This document shows, piece by piece, positions 1 to 8,620 of a stretch of 64,000 nucleotides of DNA. This DNA comes from Massilia sp. Root418 (lineage in GTDB: Bacteria > Pseudomonadota > Gammaproteobacteria > Burkholderiales > Burkholderiaceae_D). The first letter of the stretch is position 1. Every line of letters starts with the position of its first letter. The position numbers and the translations under genes were made by a program. The stretch spans positions 434,001-498,000 of the forward strand of contig NZ_LMEC01000021.1 in assembly GCF_001425265.1 (NCBI RefSeq). The letters are read 5' to 3'. The notes under the pieces are model-generated. The model saw only the letters and a list, made by a program, of their open reading frames with translations, ran no database searches and was not told where the DNA came from.

Positions 1-786
1 GTGGGCAAGGTGACAGGGCCGCGGCTGCCGCTGGTGCAAATTCCTACCACCGCCGGCACCGGCTCCGAAGTGACGCCGATTTCCATCGTCACTACCGGCG
101 AAACCACCAAGGCCGGCATCGTGTCGCCGCATCTGTACGCCGACCTTGCCATTCTCGACGCCGAGCTCACCGTCGGTCTGCCGGCCAGGATCACGGCAGC
201 CACCGGCATGGATGCGATGGTGCATGCGATCGAGGCGTACACCAGCCGGGTCCGTAAAAATCCGATGTCGGACATGCTGGCAATGCAGGCAATCAAAATC
301 ATGGCGGACAATTTGCTGCCTGCATGCCGGGATGGCAACAACCATCGTGCGCGTGAAGGCATGCTGCTGGGCGCCATGCTGGCAGGCCAGGCCTTCGCCA
401 ATGCGCCGGTCGCTGCCGTGCATGCGCTGGCTTATCCGCTGGGCGGGATATTCCATGTTCCACACGGTGCCTCCAACGTGCTGGTCCTGCCGCATGTGCT
501 GCGTTTCAACCTGCCGGCTGCGCACGCGCTCTATGCCGAGCTTGCTGATGTGGCGGTGCCGGGTTGCAAGGGCAGCACCGAAGCGCGCGCGCTGGCGCTC
601 GTCCAGTACCTGGAGGGGCTTGCCGAGGCAACCCAGATGGTGACCACCCTGCGCCAGGTTGGCGTCAAGGTAACCGATCTGCCCCGGCTGGCGAACAGCG
701 CCATGCTGCAAACCCGCCTGCTCGCCAACAATCCGCGTGAGGTGACGGAAAGCGCCGCCCTGGCCATTTATCAAGCGGCTTTCTGA
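1..786 (+). CDS. Iron-containing alcohol dehydrogenase, C-terminal part (5' end outside window)
   Basis: This is a group III metal-dependent alcohol dehydrogenase, which interconverts an alcohol and an aldehyde or ketone with NAD(P). The visible 261 residues begin just before the nucleotide-binding motif PTTAGTGSE (residues 15-23). They carry the expected metal ligands Asp71 and His75 (GMDAMVHAIEAY), His141 and His155 (FHVPHGAS). Family members are usually about 380-390 residues, so roughly 120 N-terminal residues should lie upstream, and the GTG at position 1 is probably an internal valine. A 48-base gap separates it from the ABC transporter genes, so it probably belongs to the same transcription unit. 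The substrate cannot be read from sequence; 4-hydroxybutyrate or another short diol or hydroxy acid is possible but is only inference. Confidence 0.9.
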   Translation: MGKVTGPRLPLVQIPTTAGTGSEVTPISIVTTGETTKAGIVSPHLYADLAILDAELTVGLPARITAATGMDAMVHAIEAYTSRVRKNPMSDMLAMQAIKIMADNLLPACRDGNNHRAREGMLLGAMLAGQAFANAPVAAVHALAYPLGGIFHVPHGASNVLVLPHVLRFNLPAAHALYAELADVAVPGCKGSTEARALALVQYLEGLAEATQMVTTLRQVGVKVTDLPRLANSAMLQTRLLANNPREVTESAALAIYQAAF

Positions 787-834
787 CCGCCCAATACGCC
801 CTCGCGGGCATCCATCGACACTACTGGAGGAGCG

Positions 835-1605
835 ATGACAGACGTCATCTTGGAGACGCGCAACCTGACGAAACAGTTCAGGGGATTCACGGCCGTCAAT
901 GCAGTCAACCTGAAGGTCCAGCGTGGCCATATCCATGCCTTGATCGGCCCGAACGGCGCCGGCAAGACCACCTGTTTTAATTTGCTGACGAAATTCCTGA
1001 CGCCGACTTCCGGCGCCATCCTGTACAACGGCCAGGACATCACGGGCTTGAGGCCGGAGCGCATCGCCGATCGCGGCGTGATCCGGTCCTTCCAGATTTC
1101 TGCCGTCTTCCCGCATCTGACCGTGCTGGAAAACGTGCGTATCGGATTGCAGCGCGCGCTGGGGACGTCCTTCCATTTCTGGAAGAGCGAGGCCACGCTC
1201 TACAAGCTCAACGAGCGTGCCCGCGAGCTGCTGGCAACGGTCGACCTGGAGCGCTTCGCCGATACGGTCACGGTGGATCTGCCCTATGGCCGCAAGCGCG
1301 CGCTGGAAATTGCCACCACCCTGGCCATGGAACCGGAGCTGATGCTGCTGGACGAGCCGACGCAGGGCATGGGCCACGAAGACGTGCACCGCGTGACCGA
1401 ATTGATCAAGAGGGTTTCCGCCAACCGCACCATTTTAATGGTGGAGCACAACATGAGCGTGGTGTCTGGCATCTGCGACAAGATCTCGGTCTTGCAGCGC
1501 GGAGCCCTGCTGGCCGAGGGAAGCTATGACGAAGTGTCGAACAACCCCCAGGTGATGGAAGCCTATATGGGCACCAGCGCGGTGGCATTGGAAGGAGCGC
1601 ATTGA
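835..1605 (+). CDS. livG: Branched-chain amino acid-type ABC transporter ATP-binding protein LivG
   Basis: This is the first of two cytoplasmic ATPases of a HAAT-family importer (branched-chain amino acids, amides or similar small carboxylates). Walker A is GPNGAGKTT (residues 38-46). The ABC signature is the variant LPYGRKRALEIA (149-160) instead of LSYG or LSGG, and Walker B is LMLLDEP (D173, E174). TGGAGG lies just before the ATG. The 256-residue length is normal. The stop codon overlaps the ATG of the next gene by one base, which indicates translational coupling. The variant signature resembles those in HAAT subfamilies that do not carry leucine, so LivG is used here only as a family name. 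Confidence 0.93.
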   Translation: MTDVILETRNLTKQFRGFTAVNAVNLKVQRGHIHALIGPNGAGKTTCFNLLTKFLTPTSGAILYNGQDITGLRPERIADRGVIRSFQISAVFPHLTVLENVRIGLQRALGTSFHFWKSEATLYKLNERARELLATVDLERFADTVTVDLPYGRKRALEIATTLAMEPELMLLDEPTQGMGHEDVHRVTELIKRVSANRTILMVEHNMSVVSGICDKISVLQRGALLAEGSYDEVSNNPQVMEAYMGTSAVALEGAH

Positions 1606-2315
1606 TGGGCACGCCTGCATTGGAAATCCGAAAGCTGCAAGCGTGGTACGGCGAATCCCACATTTTGCATAACGTCAATCTGGTGGTGCAGCCGGGCGAA
1701 GTGGTGACACTGCTGGGCCGCAACGGCGCCGGGCGCACCACCACGCTACGGGCCATCATGGGACTGACCGGTGAGCGCACGGGCTCGATCAAGGTGAACG
1801 GCGTCGAGTCGATCGGCCTGCCCACACACAAGGTGGCGCATCTCGGCATCGGCTACTGCCCGGAGGAGCGCGGCATTTTCGCTTCGCTCTCGACGGAAGA
1901 GAACCTGCTGCTGCCGCCCGCTGTTTCCAGGACGGAGCGCGGCATGCCGATCGAAGAAATCTACGCCATGTTCCCCAACTTGCAGGAGCGCCGCCATAGC
2001 CAGGGCACGCGCTTGTCCGGCGGTGAGCAGCAGATGCTGGCGGTGGGGCGCATTCTTCGCACGGGCGCCAAGCTGCTGTTGCTGGACGAGATTTCCGAAG
2101 GGCTCGCGCCGGTGATTGTGCAGGCGCTGGCGCGCATGATCATCGCGCTCAAGGCCAAGGGCTACACCATCGTGATGGTGGAGCAGAACTTCCGCTTTGC
2201 CGCGCCGCTGGCGGACCGGTTCTATGTGATGGAGCACGGCGAGATCGTCGAGTCCTTTGCCTCGTCAGAACTGCAATCGAAGATGCCGATTCTTAACGAA
2301 CTGCTGGGCGTATAA
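1605..2315 (+). CDS. livF: Branched-chain amino acid-type ABC transporter ATP-binding protein LivF, Walker A lysine replaced by arginine
   Basis: This is the second ATPase of the importer. The ATG at 1605 overlaps the livG stop and follows AAGGAG at about 1592-1597; an in-frame TTG one codon earlier is a poorer choice. The signature LSGGEQQML (about 137-145) and Walker B LLLLDE (D161, E162) are intact. Walker A reads GRNGAGRTT (38-46): the invariant lysine is Arg44 (codon CGC at 1734-1736). The segment after Walker B is DEISEGLAP rather than the usual DEPSLGLAP, so this may be a distinct LivF subfamily. The protein is full length (236 residues) with no sign of decay. If Arg44 weakens ATP hydrolysis at this site, the LivG site may carry the cycle. 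Confidence 0.92.
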   Translation: MGTPALEIRKLQAWYGESHILHNVNLVVQPGEVVTLLGRNGAGRTTTLRAIMGLTGERTGSIKVNGVESIGLPTHKVAHLGIGYCPEERGIFASLSTEENLLLPPAVSRTERGMPIEEIYAMFPNLQERRHSQGTRLSGGEQQMLAVGRILRTGAKLLLLDEISEGLAPVIVQALARMIIALKAKGYTIVMVEQNFRFAAPLADRFYVMEHGEIVESFASSELQSKMPILNELLGV

Positions 2316-2352
2316 GCCGCAGAGCAGCACACAACAATAAACAGGAGATGAT

Positions 2353-3564
2353 ATGAAACGCAATGTGAAAGTGATGTCGCTGGCGGTCAGCGCGGCCTTG
2401 GCAGCGATGGTTGGCATCGCCCAGGCGCAAATCTCGCAGGACGTCATCAAGATCGGGCTGATTACCGATATGTCCGGTGTCTATGCCGACATCGACGGCG
2501 CCGGCGGCGTGGAGGCCGTAAAAATGGCCATCGCCGACTTCGGCGGCGCGCTGGCCGGCAAGAAAATTGAGTTTGTGGTGGCGGACCACCAGAACAAGGC
2601 CGATATCGCAGCCTCCAAAGCGCGCGAGTGGTTTGACAAGGATGGCGTGGACATGCTGATCGGCGGCACCAACTCCGGCACCAACCTCGCCATGGCCAAG
2701 GTCGCCGCTGAAAAGAAGAAGGTCTACATCGCCATTGGCGGCGCCACGGCCCGCCTGACCAATGAAGAGTGCACGCCTTATACCGTGCATTACGCCTACG
2801 ATACGGTTGCCTTGGCAAAGGGGACCGGTTCAGCCATCGTCAAGCAAGGCGGCAAGGAATGGTTCTTCCTTACCGCGGACTATGCCTTCGGCGCGTCGCT
2901 GGAGAAGAGTACTTCCGATGTCGTCAACGCCAACGGCGGCAAGATACTCGGTAGCGTCAAGCATCCGCTATCGGCATCGGATTTTTCATCCTTCCTGCTG
3001 CAGGCACAGTCGTCGAAGGCCAAGATCCTGGGGCTGGCCAATGCCGGCGGCGACACCATTAATTCGATCAAGGCCGCCAACGAATTCGGCATCAACAAGT
3101 CCATGAAGCTGGCCGGCCTGCTGATGTTTATCAACGATGTGCACTCGCTCGGCCTGGACCTGACGCAAGGCATGTACCTGACCGATGGCTGGTACTGGGA
3201 TCTGAACGACGGCACCCGCAAGTGGTCCAAGCGCTACTTCGACAAAATGAAGAAGATGCCGTCGCTGCTGCAGGCGGCGGATTACTCGGCCACCGCGCAT
3301 TACCTCAACGCGGTCAAGGCGGCCGGCACCGATAACCCGGACAAGGTCATGGCGCAGATGAAGAAGACGCCGATCAGCGACTTCTTTACCAGCAACGGCG
3401 TCATCCGCGGCGATGGCCGGATGGTGCATGACATGTACCTGATGGAAGTCAAGAAGAAGTCCGAGTCGAAATATCCATGGGATTACTACAAGGTGGTGCA
3501 AACCATTCCGGGGGAGCAGGCCTTCGGCACCAAAGCTGAAAGCAAGTGCGCTCTGTGGAAGTGA
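2353..3564 (+). CDS. ABC transporter periplasmic substrate-binding protein (LivK/LivJ-like, Peripla_BP_6)
   Basis: This is the periplasmic binding protein of the importer, 403 residues. Residues 1-25 are a Sec signal peptide ending AQA, with predicted cleavage before Gln26. The mature protein opens with a first lobe typical of type I periplasmic binding folds (SQDVIKIGLITDMSG, then VEAVKMAIADFGG). AGGAG precedes the ATG. It sits between the two ATPases and the two permeases, so the cassette is complete. The ligand is not deducible. Neighbouring exported hydrolases and an alcohol dehydrogenase suggest a small carboxylate or hydroxy acid released outside the cell rather than leucine itself, but that is inference. 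Confidence 0.93.
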   Translation: MKRNVKVMSLAVSAALAAMVGIAQAQISQDVIKIGLITDMSGVYADIDGAGGVEAVKMAIADFGGALAGKKIEFVVADHQNKADIAASKAREWFDKDGVDMLIGGTNSGTNLAMAKVAAEKKKVYIAIGGATARLTNEECTPYTVHYAYDTVALAKGTGSAIVKQGGKEWFFLTADYAFGASLEKSTSDVVNANGGKILGSVKHPLSASDFSSFLLQAQSSKAKILGLANAGGDTINSIKAANEFGINKSMKLAGLLMFINDVHSLGLDLTQGMYLTDGWYWDLNDGTRKWSKRYFDKMKKMPSLLQAADYSATAHYLNAVKAAGTDNPDKVMAQMKKTPISDFFTSNGVIRGDGRMVHDMYLMEVKKKSESKYPWDYYKVVQTIPGEQAFGTKAESKCALWK

Positions 3565-3660
3565 TGCGCAATTGATGGGCTTGCCCCTGCCTGCTGCCTG
3601 CCTGCCGGGAGTCAACGTCGTGCTGTCCCTCCCTTATCGAAACCGTTATTGAAACCGTTT

Positions 3661-4545
3661 ATGGAAATCTTTGGTATTCCCCTGCAAGCGATGTTGAGCC
3701 AGCTGCTGCTGGGCCTGGTCAACGGCTCGTTCTACGCCATGCTGTCGCTGGGTCTGGCGGTCATTTTCGGCCTGCTCAACGTGATCAATTTTGCCCATGG
3801 CGCGCTGTACATGATGGGTGCCTTCCTCGCATGGATGGGCCTGACTCACTTCGGCCTGAGCTACTGGGCGATGCTGGTCGTCGCACCGCTGCTGGTCGGT
3901 GCTTTCGGCATCGCCGTAGAAAAAACCATGCTGCGCTGGCTGTACAAGCTGGACCATCTGTACGGTCTGTTGCTGACCTTTGGCATCACGCTGCTGCTGG
4001 AGGGCTTGTTCCGCTCGTTCTACGGCGTGTCCGGCCAGCCGTTCTCCGTACCGGCGGCGCTGGCCGGGGCCACCGATCTGGGTTTTATGCGCTTGCCGAA
4101 TTACCGTGCCTGGGTAGTGGTTGCGTCGCTGCTTGTATGCGTGAGCACCTGGTTCGTGATTGAACGAACCAAGCTCGGCGCCTACCTGCGCGCCGGCACG
4201 GAAAACCCCAAGCTGGTGGAAGCGTTTGGCGTCAACGTGCCCCTGATGGTGACCTTGACCTACGGCTTTGGCGTGGCGCTGGCTGCGCTGGCCGGCGTGC
4301 TGGCCGCGCCGGTGATCCAGGTCTCGCCCCTGATGGGATCGAACCTGATCATTACCGTGTTCGCGGTGGTGGTGATCGGCGGCATGGGGTCGATCATGGG
4401 ATCGATTGTCACCGGACTCGGGCTAGGTGTGCTGGAGGGCCTGACCCGGGTGTTCTATCCGGAACTGTCGGCAACCGTGGTCTTCATTGTGATGGCTGTC
4501 GTCCTGGTCATCCGTCCAGCCGGCCTGTTCGGTAAAGAAAAGTAA
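3661..4545 (+). CDS. livH: ABC transporter permease LivH
   Basis: This is an inner-membrane permease of the HAAT importer, 294 residues from the ATG at 3661. It is strongly hydrophobic, with about eight membrane segments and the conserved early motif GLLNVINFAHGALYMMGAF. An in-frame TTG at 3649 would add four residues. Neither start has a clear ribosome binding site, and the stretch just upstream contains a short imperfect duplication of GAAACCGTT, so the start is uncertain. The gene follows the binding-protein gene by about 96 bases and precedes livM by 11. Confidence 0.9.
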   Translation: MEIFGIPLQAMLSQLLLGLVNGSFYAMLSLGLAVIFGLLNVINFAHGALYMMGAFLAWMGLTHFGLSYWAMLVVAPLLVGAFGIAVEKTMLRWLYKLDHLYGLLLTFGITLLLEGLFRSFYGVSGQPFSVPAALAGATDLGFMRLPNYRAWVVVASLLVCVSTWFVIERTKLGAYLRAGTENPKLVEAFGVNVPLMVTLTYGFGVALAALAGVLAAPVIQVSPLMGSNLIITVFAVVVIGGMGSIMGSIVTGLGLGVLEGLTRVFYPELSATVVFIVMAVVLVIRPAGLFGKEK

Positions 4546-4556
4546 GAGGAAATGAA

Positions 4557-5561
4557 ATGAACCAGAGAATTGGATATATGGCGGCGCTTGCCGCAGCCTT
4601 GGCGCTGCCGTTCTTCGTCTACCCGGTGTTCCTGATGAAGTTGCTGTGCTTTGCCTTGTTCGCCTGCGCGTTCAACCTGCTGATCGGCTTTACCGGCTTG
4701 CTGTCCTTTGGCCACGCGGCGTTCTTTGGCGGTGCCGGCTACGTTGCTGGGCACATGCTGAAGGTCTGGGGCCTGCCGTTCGAGCTCAGCATCCTCGCCG
4801 GCATGGCCGTGGCCGCCGCGCTTGGCCTGCTGATGGGCAGCCTGGCGATCCGGCGCCAGGGCATCTACTTCACCATGATTACGCTGGCCCTGGCGCAGAT
4901 GCTGTTCTTCCTGTTCGTGCAGATGCCCTTCACCGGCGGCGAGGACGGCTTGCAGGGCGTACCGCGCGGCAGGCTGCTGGGGATGCTGGACCTGGGCAAC
5001 GACATGACGATGTACTACGTGGTCCTGGCGATTTTCGTCGCGGGTTTTGCCCTCATTTTGCGCACTGTGCATTCGCCTTTCGGCCAGGTGCTCAAGGCGG
5101 TCAAGGAAAACGAACCACGCGCGGTCTCGCTCGGTTACGACGTCGACAAGTACAAGTTGATGGCGTTTGTCTTGTCGGCGGCGCTGGCCGGCTTGGCCGG
5201 CGCCACCAAGACAGTGGTGCTGGGCTTCGGGACGCTGACGGATGTGCACTGGTCGATGTCGGGCCTGGTAGTGCTGATGACGCTGGTCGGAGGCCTGGGC
5301 ACGCTGACCGGTCCCGTGGTGGGCGCCTTGGTGATCATTTTGCTGGAGAACAAGCTGGCTGACGTCGGCAGCGTGCTGGCGTCCTTGACCGGGATTGAAT
5401 GGTTCAACACCCTCGGCGAGTCGGTCACCATCGTCACGGGACTCATCTTCATCACCTGTGTGCTGGCTTTCCGGCGCGGCATCGTCGGCGAACTGCTGGC
5501 CTTGCCCCGCAAGCGTACCGGCGCCAAGGTGTCGCCGGCGATCGCAATCGCTGATACCTAA
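4557..5561 (+). CDS. livM: ABC transporter permease LivM
   Basis: This is the second permease subunit, 334 residues, with about ten hydrophobic segments and the family motif FNLLIGFTGLLSFGHAAFFG near the N-terminus. AAGAGG precedes the ATG. The conserved cytoplasmic loop that contacts the ATPases is visible as GQVLKAVKENEPRAVSLGYD. It is the last component of the five-gene cassette. The next gene begins 10 bases later with its own strong Shine-Dalgarno sequence, so the hydrolase downstream is very likely co-transcribed. Confidence 0.93.
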   Translation: MNQRIGYMAALAAALALPFFVYPVFLMKLLCFALFACAFNLLIGFTGLLSFGHAAFFGGAGYVAGHMLKVWGLPFELSILAGMAVAAALGLLMGSLAIRRQGIYFTMITLALAQMLFFLFVQMPFTGGEDGLQGVPRGRLLGMLDLGNDMTMYYVVLAIFVAGFALILRTVHSPFGQVLKAVKENEPRAVSLGYDVDKYKLMAFVLSAALAGLAGATKTVVLGFGTLTDVHWSMSGLVVLMTLVGGLGTLTGPVVGALVIILLENKLADVGSVLASLTGIEWFNTLGESVTIVTGLIFITCVLAFRRGIVGELLALPRKRTGAKVSPAIAIADT

Positions 5562-5571
5562 GGAGACTACT

Positions 5572-6762
5572 ATGTACTGGATTAATACCGCCATCAGCAC
5601 CTCCGCGCTTGCGCTGTTCATGGCCGCATCCGCGCATGCCTACGACGGGCTGGTGGAAAAAAAGGTTTTCTCGCTGCCTGCTTACACCACCGTCGGGGGC
5701 AAGGTGATCAGGAACGTGCGCGTCGGCTGGGAGAGCTACGGCGCGCTGAACGCCGCGCGCGACAACGTTATCCTGGTGCCGCATTTTTATTCGGCCAACT
5801 CCCACGTGGCGGGAAAATATAAAGCGGAAGACAAGCTGCCGGGCTATTGGGACAGCATTATCGGCGCCGGCAAGCCGATCGATACCGATAAATATTTCGT
5901 CGTCAGTGTGGACTCGCTGGTCAACCTGAATTCCAAGGATGGCATCACGGTCACGACCGGCCCCGCCAGCATCAATCCCGACACGGGCAAGCCCTACGGC
6001 TTGTCGTTTCCGGTGGTGACCATTCCCGACTTCGTGCGGGTGCAAAAGGCGCTGCTCGATACGCTCGGCGTGCGCAAGGTGCAGGCGTCGATTGGCGTTT
6101 CCATGGGCGGTCTGCAGTCGTACGAGTGGGCAGCCAGGTTTCCCGAGATGGTGGAACGCGTCATTGCCGTCGATGCCACCACCAGCCAGAGCGGCTACGC
6201 CATTGCCGCCCTTGAGAACTGGAGCGGACCGATACGGGTAGACCAGCATTGGAACAATGGCGACTACTACGGCGGTCCTGAACCGTTGAATGGCGTTGCC
6301 CAGGCCTTTTTCAATGTCGTGGTCGGCGCGCGCCACCCGGAGTATATGGCCGCCGCATTCGGCCACAAGTGGGCGGTGGAAGGGAAAGATCCGCTGGACG
6401 ATTACCGTAATACCTTCCTGAGCGAGAAGGCCTTGAAAGATGCCGGCATGGCGCGCGCCAGGGGCACTACCGACGCCAATCATATGCTGTACATGACCAA
6501 GGCAAATCAGCTCTTCATTGCCGGCACTCCCGGCAGTGCAGTCGATCCCGGGCTGAAGAAAATTCGCGCCAGGACGCTGATCGTGCAAGCGCGCACGGAT
6601 CTGCTGTTTCCGCCTGCCGGCGCTAAAGCGGAAGCGGCGAAGCTGAAGGCCAACGGCACGCCGGCAGACTATGTGGAAATCGATGCACCGGGCGGCCACC
6701 TGGCCGGCATTACCGATATCACCCAGGCCGGAGAGGCGATCCGCGCCTTTCTGGCGAACTAG
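5572..6762 (+). CDS. Exported alpha/beta hydrolase of the homoserine O-acetyltransferase (MetX)-like family
   Basis: This 396-residue protein is preceded by AAGGAG at 5560-5565. Residues 1-23 form a signal peptide ending AHA, so the enzyme should act in the periplasm or outside the cell. That is unexpected for a MetX-type acyltransferase and points to an esterase or hydrolase role. The nucleophile elbow is IGVSMGG (Ser177), and the rest of the triad is Asp343 (ARTDLLFPP) and His376 (GGHLAGI). Its position 10 bases after livM suggests that it releases the ligand imported by the transporter. The substrate is unknown. True MetX proteins are cytoplasmic and use homoserine and acetyl-CoA, which is unlikely here. 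Confidence 0.88.
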   Translation: MYWINTAISTSALALFMAASAHAYDGLVEKKVFSLPAYTTVGGKVIRNVRVGWESYGALNAARDNVILVPHFYSANSHVAGKYKAEDKLPGYWDSIIGAGKPIDTDKYFVVSVDSLVNLNSKDGITVTTGPASINPDTGKPYGLSFPVVTIPDFVRVQKALLDTLGVRKVQASIGVSMGGLQSYEWAARFPEMVERVIAVDATTSQSGYAIAALENWSGPIRVDQHWNNGDYYGGPEPLNGVAQAFFNVVVGARHPEYMAAAFGHKWAVEGKDPLDDYRNTFLSEKALKDAGMARARGTTDANHMLYMTKANQLFIAGTPGSAVDPGLKKIRARTLIVQARTDLLFPPAGAKAEAAKLKANGTPADYVEIDAPGGHLAGITDITQAGEAIRAFLAN

Positions 6763-6843
6763 CGAAAGGAGGCCGAGCCACACATCGCTCCCTGTCACGG
6801 CTGCAAAAATCGCAAATTGAGAGACATTGTATTGGAGAGTCCC

Positions 6844-7314
6844 ATGTTGAAGTTGTTGAAAAACCTGGCGTTGGGTGGCCTTGTTGGCTTGTGCGCTACG
6901 ACAGCATTTGCCGCTCCGGAAAAGGCAACGGCGGCGGAAGCAGTCGCGCTCGTAAAAAGAGCAGTCGCGTTCTACAAGGCGAATGGAAAGGAAAAGGCGA
7001 TCGCGGTTTTTAACGATCCGAAAGGTGAATTTGTCCAGAAAGAACTGTACGTGTTCGTGTACAGCATGACGAACGAGGGCATGCAGATAGCGCACGGCGC
7101 CAACCCTAAAATCGTCAACAAGTACCTGTTCGAGCTCCGCGACGGCGACGGCAAGGAATTTATCAAGGAAATGTATGCGATCGCAAAGACCAAAGGGTCC
7201 GGCTGGGTCGACTACAAGTGGCCCAATCCCATCACCAAGGATCTGGACGCAAAAACCACCTACATCGAACGGGTCGATGACGTGTTTATCGCCGCCGGCA
7301 TCTACAAGAAATAA
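6844..7314 (+). CDS. Exported single-Cache domain protein
   Basis: The ATG at 6844 follows GGAGAG and gives 156 residues. Residues 1-23 are a signal peptide (AFA before Ala24). The mature part is one Cache fold and nothing else: AVAFYKANGKEKAIAVFND starts the long helix, and YVFVYSMTNEGMQIAHGANP and WVDYKWPNP are typical of single-Cache small-molecule sensors. There is no transmembrane anchor after the domain and no signalling domain, so it is a free periplasmic ligand-binding protein. It lies between two secreted hydrolase genes downstream of an ABC importer, so it could bind the same ligand or pass it to a membrane receptor. An in-frame upstream start at 6817 is less likely because it would bury the signal peptide. 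Confidence 0.85.
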   Translation: MLKLLKNLALGGLVGLCATTAFAAPEKATAAEAVALVKRAVAFYKANGKEKAIAVFNDPKGEFVQKELYVFVYSMTNEGMQIAHGANPKIVNKYLFELRDGDGKEFIKEMYAIAKTKGSGWVDYKWPNPITKDLDAKTTYIERVDDVFIAAGIYKK

Positions 7315-7450
7315 AGCAGCCTCACGCCCTGGACGCATCCAGGATGCATGTCGACTGATCTGCACAGGGCCGTAGACAAGAGCCCGGATCGGTGCACGAA
7401 GCCGTATGTCCTTACGCTTCTGAACGACCAACAACTCACGGAGACAAACA

Positions 7451-8347
7451 ATGAAGACCAGGATTTTCCACGCCCTGCGCGTGGCTGGCGCCTTGTGCGC
7501 GTCGGTTTTATGCGGTGCGGTGACGGCCCAGAGCAATTTCACCGCAAGCTACACCGGTGCCGGCTATGGCGCCAGCACCTGTAACAGCAGCTACAACATT
7601 TCAGGCATGGAGCCTGGCGCAGCGGGCAAGTATCCCGTGTTTGTGTATATGGTTGGCACGTACGAAACCTACAACAATGCGTCGGCGACCGAAGCGGTCA
7701 AGCGCATGGCCGCGAAGGGCTATGTTGCGGCAACCATCGAATATGCGAGCAGCACGTTTGGAACGTGTTCAAACATCGGCGCCAAAGCCAGTTGCGCCTT
7801 CAATCCCGATAGCGCGGCAAGCGCAATAAGCCAGCTTTGCACGCGCGGCAAGGCAGACTGTTCCAAGGGTATCGTGGTGGGCGGCTTCAGCCAGGGCGCT
7901 ATTATGGCTATCCTGGCGAAAAACTACGATTCCCGGGTCCAGGCAGCGTATGCCATCGGCGCGGGAGTGCAATACACAAACTACGATCTCCGTGCATGCG
8001 TTGCCAACGGCAATCGCAGCCTGCCGAGCGACCGCCTGCTCGCTGTCAATGGCGAGAAGGACAGCTTCAACGGAGGCAACGCAGCGGCGGCGCGCAGCCA
8101 ATTGCAGGAAGTGACCGGCATGAATTGCGGTTCGACCGCGTATGGCTGCCAGGCAGCGAACAATAGCGGCTGGCTGATCGTGAAGAATTCACAAGTCTCA
8201 GATCTCTCTGCCGACCATTGCTATATGCGCCTTTCGGGCGATTGCTACGGCAGTGGACTTTCGCTCGACGCTGGCTGGAAAAGCGGAACCCAAAACTGGC
8301 AGCTCGAAAACAATTTGAACTGGCTCACCGGGTTCACCACGAAGTAA
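7451..8347 (+). CDS. Secreted cysteine-rich alpha/beta hydrolase
   Basis: This 298-residue protein has a signal peptide (cleavage after Ala26, VTA before Gln27). It has the nucleophile elbow GGFSQG (Ser147) and candidate Asp204 (GEKDSF) and His256 (ADHCY), a dienelactone hydrolase or polyester depolymerase-like order. The mature protein has ten cysteines, compatible with five disulfides and consistent with an extracytoplasmic enzyme. CGGAGAC precedes the ATG. It follows the Cache gene by 136 bases with no clear terminator, and precedes a porin. A lipase or cutinase-like role on an extracellular ester is plausible; the substrate is not readable. Confidence 0.83.
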   Translation: MKTRIFHALRVAGALCASVLCGAVTAQSNFTASYTGAGYGASTCNSSYNISGMEPGAAGKYPVFVYMVGTYETYNNASATEAVKRMAAKGYVAATIEYASSTFGTCSNIGAKASCAFNPDSAASAISQLCTRGKADCSKGIVVGGFSQGAIMAILAKNYDSRVQAAYAIGAGVQYTNYDLRACVANGNRSLPSDRLLAVNGEKDSFNGGNAAAARSQLQEVTGMNCGSTAYGCQAANNSGWLIVKNSQVSDLSADHCYMRLSGDCYGSGLSLDAGWKSGTQNWQLENNLNWLTGFTTK

Positions 8348-8620
8348 CGGTTCGACTGCCGGCGTGCCAGCCGCACCTGCACAGTGCGGGACGCCTCTCA
8401 TGTGTGTTCAAAACTCCCGGCTTGCGGGCCAGGCCTGGGTGACGCGCCGGCTTACTGCACAACTCTGCTGACCACAGTGCCGCGTTCAATAGCTGATTGA
8501 CGCGGATGCCGCTCGCCCGTTTTTTAATTTTTGCCGACCACGTCGGCAGGACGGTGCACGTCTGTAGGGATAGAAAACAAGAAATCGCTGTATTCAATGT
8601 GTCAAAAAAGGAGATGAAAA

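Noticed and set aside
3649..3660. TTG at 3649 as the livH start
   Set aside because: It has no ribosome binding site and adds only four residues. ATG at 3661 matches the usual N-terminus of LivH, although the context is weak for both.
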